Origin: Halisarca cf. caerulea
Taxonomy: Eukaryota; Porifera; Demospongiae; Chondrillida; Halisarcidae
NCBI GenBank assembly: GCA_963170055.1
Contig: CAUJGJ010000347.1
Location: 1,095,001 to 1,107,500, forward strand
Reading direction: 5' to 3'
Length of the DNA stretch: 12,500 nt
Below, in pieces: positions 8,576 through 12,500 of the stretch (its first letter is position 1; every line of letters starts with the position of its first letter). The notes below the pieces were generated by a model that had not been told where the DNA came from, made no database searches, and saw only the letters and a list, made by a program, of their open reading frames with translations. The position numbers and the translations under genes were made by a program.

Positions 8576-8906
8576 TTGTAAGAACCACTCACTCATCAGT
8601 TGTTAGAACCACTCACTCATCAGTTGTAAGAACCACTCACTCATCAGTTGTAAGAACCACTCACTCATCAGTTGTAAGAACCACTCACTCATCAGTTGTA
8701 AGAACCACTTACTCATCAGTTGTAAGAACCACACACTCATTAGTTGTAAGAACCACTCACTCATCGGTTGTAAGAACCACTCACTCATTAGTTGTAAGAA
8801 CCATTCACTCATTAGTTGTAAGAACCACTCACTCATCGGTTGTAAGAACCACTCACTCATTAGTTGTAAGAACCATTCACTCATTAGTTGTAAGAACCAC
8901 ACACTC
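8576..8906. repeat. 24-bp minisatellite, about 14 copies
   Basis: The unit is agaaccactcactcatcag plus ttgta, repeating every 24 bp. The right half has a 72-bp superperiod: the tcatcgg variant at 8761 recurs at 8833. It ends about 130 bp before the ORP exon G stop. Confidence 0.95.
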
Positions 8907-9035
8907 TTCACAAAGTGGACAACAGTCATATAAACCATAACCTGTCTTCAATACGCTGTGACAAATAGTAGGATTCAATATTTTGACATGCAATTGTAAG
9001 AAATAAAATTAAAAACATCCATAGAAGGACTTGGT

Positions 9036-9107
9036 TCAGTTGCCATGGTGACTCTTCCTCTGGGTGTATAGGAGAGCTAAGCAGTCTTGTAGAGAATGTA
9101 AGGTTGC
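9036..9107 (-). CDS. ORP exon G (last recognised exon; 3' end uncertain)
   Basis: The acceptor is cacaatgcag|GCA. It encodes ATLHSLQDCLALLYTQRKSH and runs to an in-frame TGA at 9038-9036. The first part matches ORP10/11 (ATLSCLGECLNLL). No good donor lies before the stop; the best candidate is AAGA|gtcacc at 9052. Either the protein ends here, giving a PH-only short ORP, or a weak donor leads to ORD exons outside the window. Confidence 0.6.
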   Translation of the reverse strand, partial: ATLHSLQDCLALLYTQRKSHHGN

Positions 9108-10947
9108 CTGCATTGTGAGTGGAGCATAGTAATTAATTGCAGGGATTTACTCCTCTAATCTTCCAAAAAAGTCACTCACCTCAGATAAGGCCTTCACCAT
9201 TAGGACATTCTAAGTAAAAATATACAGAAAACAGTAAAACTCAGTAAACTAAACCACATCCCCATGTCCATACCTTGTCATTTTTATCCACTCCATAACT
9301 TTCAGAGCTCTCCAGGAGTTGAATGAGGTTGTCATGGTGACCTTTTGACTTAAGATAGGCATCTGTTACAGGATCCATAGGCGAAACTGGCTCCATTTCC
9401 AATTGAGAAGCAATCGAATGTGATTTGCGAATGGGAGTTGTTCTCGGACCCGGTGACATCCTAAGGGCAGGGCATAACATGCCTAACAATAGGGCAGGAT
9501 TTAGGGAGGGGCTTGGCAACGCTCCCTCCTCATTGGCTGATCCCCCATCCACGTGCCTGGGCTCATCTTTTCTGTTAAATGGACCACCTTTGCGGATAGT
9601 AGTCCCACCCCTCCCTCTCCCCTCTAGATAGTAGTCCCACCCCTCCCTCTCCCCTCTAGATAGTAGTCCCACCCCTCCCTCTCCCCTCTAGATAGTAGTC
9701 CCACCCCTCCCTCTCCCCTCTAGATAGTAGTCCCACCCCTCCCTCTCCCCTCTAGATAGTAGTCCCACCCCTCCCTCTCCCCTCTAGATAGTAGTCCCAC
9801 CCCTCCCTCTCCCCTCTAGATAGTAGTCCCACCCCTCCCTCTCCCCTCTAGATAGTAGTCCCACCCCTCCCTCTCCCCTCTAGATAGTAGTCCCACCCCT
9901 CCCTTCCCCTCTAGATAGTAGTCCCACCCCTCCCTCTCCCCTCTAGATAGTAGTCCCACCCCTCCCTCTCCCCTATAGATAGTAGTCCCACCCCTCCCTC
10001 TCCCCTCTAGATAGTAGTCCCACCCCTCCCTTCCCCTCTAGATAGTAGTCCCACCCCTCCCTCTCCCCTCTAGATAGTAGTCCCACCCCTCCCTCTCCCC
10101 TCTAGATAGTAGTCCCACCCCTCCCTCTCCCCTCTAGATAGTAGTCCCACCCCTCCCTCTCCCCTCTAGATAGTAGTCCCACCCCTCCCTCTCCCCTCTA
10201 GATAGTAGTCCCACCCCTCCCTCTCCCCTCTAGATAGTAGTCCCACCCCTCCCTCTCCCCTCTAGATAGTAGTCCCACCCCTCCCTCTCCCCTATAGATA
10301 GTAGTCCCACCCCTCCCTCTCCCCTCTAGATAGTAGTCCCACCCCTCCCTTCCCCTCTAGATAGTAGTCCCACCCCTCCCTCTCCCCTATAGATAGTAGT
10401 CCCACCCCTCCCTCTCCCCTCTAGATAGTAGTCCCACCCCTCCCTCTCCCCTCTAGATAGTAGTCCCACCCCTCCCTCTCCCCTCTAGATAGTAGTCCCA
10501 CCCCTCCCTCTCCCCTCTAGATAGTAGTCCCACCCCTCCCTCTCCCCTCTAGATAGTAGTCCCACCCCTCCCTCTCCCCTCTAGATAGTAGTCCCACCCC
10601 TCCCTCTCCCCTCTAGATAGTAGTCCCACCCCTCCCTCTCCCCTCTAGATAGTAGTCCCACCCCTCCCTCTCCCCTCTAGATAGTAGTCCCACCCCTCCC
10701 TCTCCCCTCTAGATAGTAGTCCCACCCCTCCCTCTCCCCTATAGATAGTAGTAAGTCCCACCCCTCCCTCTCCCCTCTAGATAGTAGTCCCACCCCTCCC
10801 TCTCCCCTATAGATAGTAGTAAGTCCCACCCCTCCCCCTCTCCTCTGCACAGTTCATTTACACCAAATATGTTTAGTACATATACCAGGTATAGAACCAC
10901 TGATAGTGGACCCTGTCAAACAAGAATGCCAGGTTAGTTACACACAC

Positions 10948-10993
<46 letters not shown>

Positions 10994-11383
10994 CCAGAGT
11001 AACAAAACCACAAACCAACTGACTCACAATGATACAGAGAGCTTCTTGGATAGGCTGGGCCGTCTACCGGGTGACTTGGCAGCAGAAGTGGGTGTGGTGT
11101 CTCCCGGGACCCTCACGGGGGTGGAGTTGAGGGGTGTGGTTGCAGGGGAGGGTCCCATGTGAGGTGAGGTGGTAGCAGAAGCAGCCACGGCCCTGAGATG
11201 AGACACCCACACCTGTCTTGACTTAGCATCTTCACTCCTCAGCCTGTAAGTCACACCATTACTCCCATTGATCTGCAGGGGGAGGGGGAGGGTGGGGGGT
11301 GGGGTGAGGTAGACAGGTGATAGGGAAAACACCTACACATGTACAAGCACACGCGTGCGCACACACACATACACACACACACA

Positions 11384-11427
<44 letters not shown>

Positions 11428-12330
11428 AAAAGACTGTGAGTCCTCATCACTGGGTGAGATCTCTGCTCCCCACAGATGTAGTGACCCTCTTGGAGGCTGC
11501 ATACGTTTTTCCTCGGACTGCAGTGGAGAGGAAGATGGACAGTGACACAGCACACACATTTGGCTCTTCCTTAGTCAAATTCCCAAGAGGAATGTAAGAA
11601 CATTCCACTTACACGAAGATCCACTTACTGCCCAAGAACTTTCAAATTCATTGACTAGTGAAGAATTCAAAATATGGCACAGTTGGGCTGAAAGAAATTC
11701 CACTATATCACTGTGGTCACATGATTGTCATGTGACAGGACTCACCCACATGCCAATCATGTGGGTGGGGATTTGCTCACATGATCATCATGTGACAGGA
11801 CTCGTTCACACTTTACATGATCATTATGTAACAGGACTCGTTCACACTTCGCATGATCATTATGTGACAGGACTCATATGATCCTCATGTGATGGTACCC
11901 ACTCACATGACCATCATGTGATGGTACCCACTCGCATGACCATCATGTGATGGTACCCACTCGCATGATCATCATGTGATGGTACCCACTCGCATGACCA
12001 TCATGTGATGGTACCCACTCACATGATCATCAAGTGATGGGACTCACATGATCATCATGTGATGGTACCTACTCACATGATCATCATGTGACGGAACTCA
12101 TACACTTAATCTGGTCACTACCTTACCATGTGATAATGCAGTACACACTGATTGGGGTCCAGCTGGAAGAACCTCATCTGCCATCCCTTGACAACGTTTG
12201 TCCACTTACTGAGGAAGCCATCTAGAGGCTCACTGTGGGCGGGGTAGTCACCCAGTGGAGTAAACACAGGGGGGTCACAGACAAACGTAAACTATTCAAC
12301 ATACTTGAATTTGTTCTTCTGATCAAATTC
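9036..12330 (-). CDS. Oxysterol-binding-protein-related protein, ORP9/10/11-like: N-terminal part only (PH domain and linker)
   Basis: ORPs carry sterols, PS or PI4P between membranes at ER contact sites; the PH domain docks on phosphoinositides. Exons on the minus strand: A 12330-12305, B 12232-12127, C 11517-11425, D 11272-11028, E 9460-9274, F 9209-9180, G from 9107. All joins use GT-AG and keep phase. Seen: LDGFLSKWTNVVKGWQMRFF (PH strands 1-2), PPRGSLHLWGAEI, YRLRSEDAKSRQVWVSHLR with the invariant Trp of the PH C-terminal helix, then an S/T-P-rich linker with RRPSLSKKLS, then helical HHDNLIQLLE and ATLHSLQDCLALL. The last two resemble the ORP10/11 region before the ORD that mediates ORP dimers. 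The ORD (with EQVSHHPP) is not seen. The 5' end is also uncertain: a further exon may lie at 12480-12455. Family confidence is high; subfamily and full extent are not. Confidence 0.85.
9180..9209 (-). CDS. ORP exon F (30-nt microexon)
   Basis: This ten-codon exon reads NVLMVKALSE, with a strong pyrimidine tract plus ttacttag acceptor and an ideal donor GAG|gtgagt. It is flanked by introns of 64 and 72 nt. NVLMVKALSE plus the next exon's ATLHSL aligns with the LLLLKATSAATLSCL-type stretch of ORP10/11. Confidence 0.75.
9274..9460 (-). CDS. ORP exon E (linker and helical segment)
   Basis: The exon is 187 nt, with acceptor ctgcccttag|G and donor GAC AAG|gtatgg. It encodes MSPGPRTTPIRKSHSIASQL, a short acidic stretch, then KGHHDNLIQLLESSESYG, comparable to the QKNLVHAIE segment of ORP10/11. 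It is separated from exon D by 1.57 kb, mostly the 32-bp array. Confidence 0.85.
9592..10835. repeat. 32-bp minisatellite, about 39 copies, in the ORP D-E intron
   Basis: The unit is agtcccacccctccctctcc plus cctctagatagt, extremely uniform over 1.24 kb. Variants: a 30-bp form lacking two bases of the CTCT stretch, a TATAGA form in place of TCTAGA, and in the two most distal TATAGA copies an inserted AGTA-type triplet, which marks a duplicated two-unit block. On the minus (ORP sense) strand each unit reads GGGGAGAGGGAGGGGTGGG. Confidence 0.97.
10938..10992. repeat. (AC)n microsatellite in the ORP D-E intron
   Basis: AC run with one early break (cacacggaca), 35 bp from the donor of exon D. 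Confidence 0.95.
11028..11272 (-). CDS. ORP exon D (end of PH domain and S/T-P linker)
   Basis: The exon is 245 nt, with acceptor atctgcag preceded (in sense) by CT-rich DNA and donor TCA TT|gtgagt. It encodes INGSNGVTYRLRSEDAKSRQ, VWVSHLRAVAAS, then a low-complexity linker rich in TSP, TTP and SP, ending RRPSLSKKLSVS. The linker looks disordered and phosphorylatable (inference). Confidence 0.9.
11344..11424. repeat. (AC)n microsatellite in the ORP C-D intron
   Basis: The AC run, broken by CGTGCGC and two ACAT steps, occupies over half of the 152-bp intron. Its end forms the exon C donor on the sense strand. Confidence 0.95.
11425..11517 (-). CDS. ORP exon C (middle of PH domain)
   Basis: The exon is 93 nt (31 codons), with acceptor ccactgcag|TCC and donor TTT CAA|gtgtgt, a donor built by the first units of a GT microsatellite. 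It encodes SEEKRMQPPRGSLHLWGAEI and then SPSDEDSQSFQ, which lines up with the RGVLSLSGA-type strand of ORP10/11. Confidence 0.85.
11706..12110. repeat. Array of CACATGA/TCATGTG palindromes in the ORP B-C intron
   Basis: The left part has longer spacers (caggactcgttcacactt); the right part settles to a 29-bp unit around catcatgtgatggtaccc. Perfect arms include GTCACATGA-TTG-TCATGTGAC (11716-11736), ACCCACATG-5 nt-CATGTGGGT (11744-11766) and CACATGAT-C-ATCATGTG in several copies. Confidence 0.93.
12127..12232 (-). CDS. ORP exon B (start of PH domain)
   Basis: The exon is 106 nt, with acceptor ccccgcccacag|T and donor CAC ATG|gtaagg. It encodes EPLDGFLSKWTNVVKGWQ and then MRFFQLDPNQCVLHYHM. The G-x-LSKWTN-x-x-KGWQ-R-F pattern is diagnostic of ORP9/10/11-type PH domains. 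Confidence 0.9.
12305..12330 (-). CDS. ORP exon A (26-nt microexon)
   Basis: The acceptor is tttctcattctgtatag and the donor a good consensus, TTCAA|gtatgt. It encodes EFDQKNKF plus two bases, which pair with the T opening exon B to give Asn. The next intron is only 72 nt. If the region were unspliced, an in-frame TAG would follow shortly, which supports splicing. Confidence 0.6.
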
Positions 12331-12454
12331 CTATACAGAATGAGAAACAAAAAATGAGCTACATTGATGCCACGACAGTGTCACAAATGGTCAAAGAAAA
12401 GCTTTGAATGGTAAACGAAAACTTAGATTAAAATGACGGTACAAATGACAATAC

Positions 12455-12480
12455 TCGTAGATGTCCATTATCCACAACTT
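12455..12480 (-). CDS. Possible additional upstream exon of the ORP gene (26 nt)
   Basis: A tract ending cttcttcag is followed by 26 nt that end at CGA|gtattg. Read as two nt plus VVDNGHLR, it joins exon A in phase 0. The donor is weak and nothing in the peptide is conserved, so this is only a candidate. No initiator ATG for the ORP can be fixed in the window. Confidence 0.25.
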
Positions 12481-12500
12481 CTGAAGAAGCAATGCTAACC

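Noticed and set aside
7589..8592. Long open frames (up to about 230 codons) on both strands across the 7.6-8.6 kb region
   Set aside because: They run wholly or mostly through tandem arrays. The 33-bp, 24-bp and 183-bp periods are multiples of three, so frames stay open on both strands without selection. There are no domains, splice signals or normal amino-acid composition.
8576..8906. CTGATGAG in each 24-bp unit on the minus strand, like the hammerhead ribozyme core
   Set aside because: No matching GAAA strand or stems can be paired around it; the hit comes from the simple repeat unit.
9592..10835. Match of the 32-bp unit to the human recombination-hotspot 13-mer CCNCCNTNNCCNC
   Set aside because: That motif is tied to the zinc fingers of human PRDM9, which change quickly between species; in a C-rich array such a match is expected by chance.
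1..12500. tRNA, rRNA, riboswitch or transposase genes
   Set aside because: No B-box or cloverleaf arrangement, no rRNA-like conserved stretch and no DDE, reverse-transcriptase or helicase motifs were seen by eye on either strand; a tRNAscan or Rfam run could still find something degenerate.

Overview
This window is nuclear DNA from an animal. Both recognisable genes are split by GT-AG introns and encode eukaryotic proteins. Many introns are only 64-85 bp, and introns and spacers are packed with (AC)n microsatellites and minisatellites. Compact genes in repeat-rich DNA suggest a non-vertebrate metazoan; a demosponge is plausible, but that is a guess and not shown by the sequence.

Both genes lie head to tail on the minus strand. 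(1) Positions 5259 down to 882 hold a complete nine-exon UAP1 gene (UDP-N-acetylhexosamine pyrophosphorylase). All eight introns have GT-AG ends and matching phases. The joined reading frame is 1,581 nt, or 526 residues, close to the 522 of human UAP1. (2) Positions about 12330 (possibly 12480) down to about 9036 hold the N-terminal half of an oxysterol-binding-protein-related protein of the ORP9/10/11 type: a pleckstrin homology (PH) domain, an S/T-P-rich linker and the start of the central helical region. The lipid-binding ORD domain, which should follow, is not visible anywhere in the window.

Layout from left to right: 1-881, UAP1 3' flank with an AC tract; 882-5259, UAP1, with minisatellites or microsatellites in introns 1, 2, 5 and 8; 5260-5590, UAP1 upstream region with a perfect CRE-type TGACGTCA; 5591-5685, a perfect 45-bp-arm inverted repeat (foldback element); 5700-8910, a repeat-dominated spacer with at least six separate tandem arrays; 9036-9460, ORP exons E-G; 9592-10835, an array of about 39 copies of a 32-bp unit inside an ORP intron, each copy carrying a G-quadruplex motif on the transcribed-sense strand; 11028-12330, ORP exons A-D, with an array of palindromes in the B-C intron.

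The two genes share no obvious pathway. UAP1 makes the sugar donor for glycosylation and chitin or glycan synthesis. The ORP is expected to act in lipid exchange at membrane contact sites. No prokaryotic operon, CRISPR, tRNA, rRNA, transposase or defence gene was found. The most unusual material is in the repeats: exon-5 fragments of UAP1 copied into its own intron 2, hierarchical minisatellites, microsatellites that run straight into splice donors, and the palindromic foldback.
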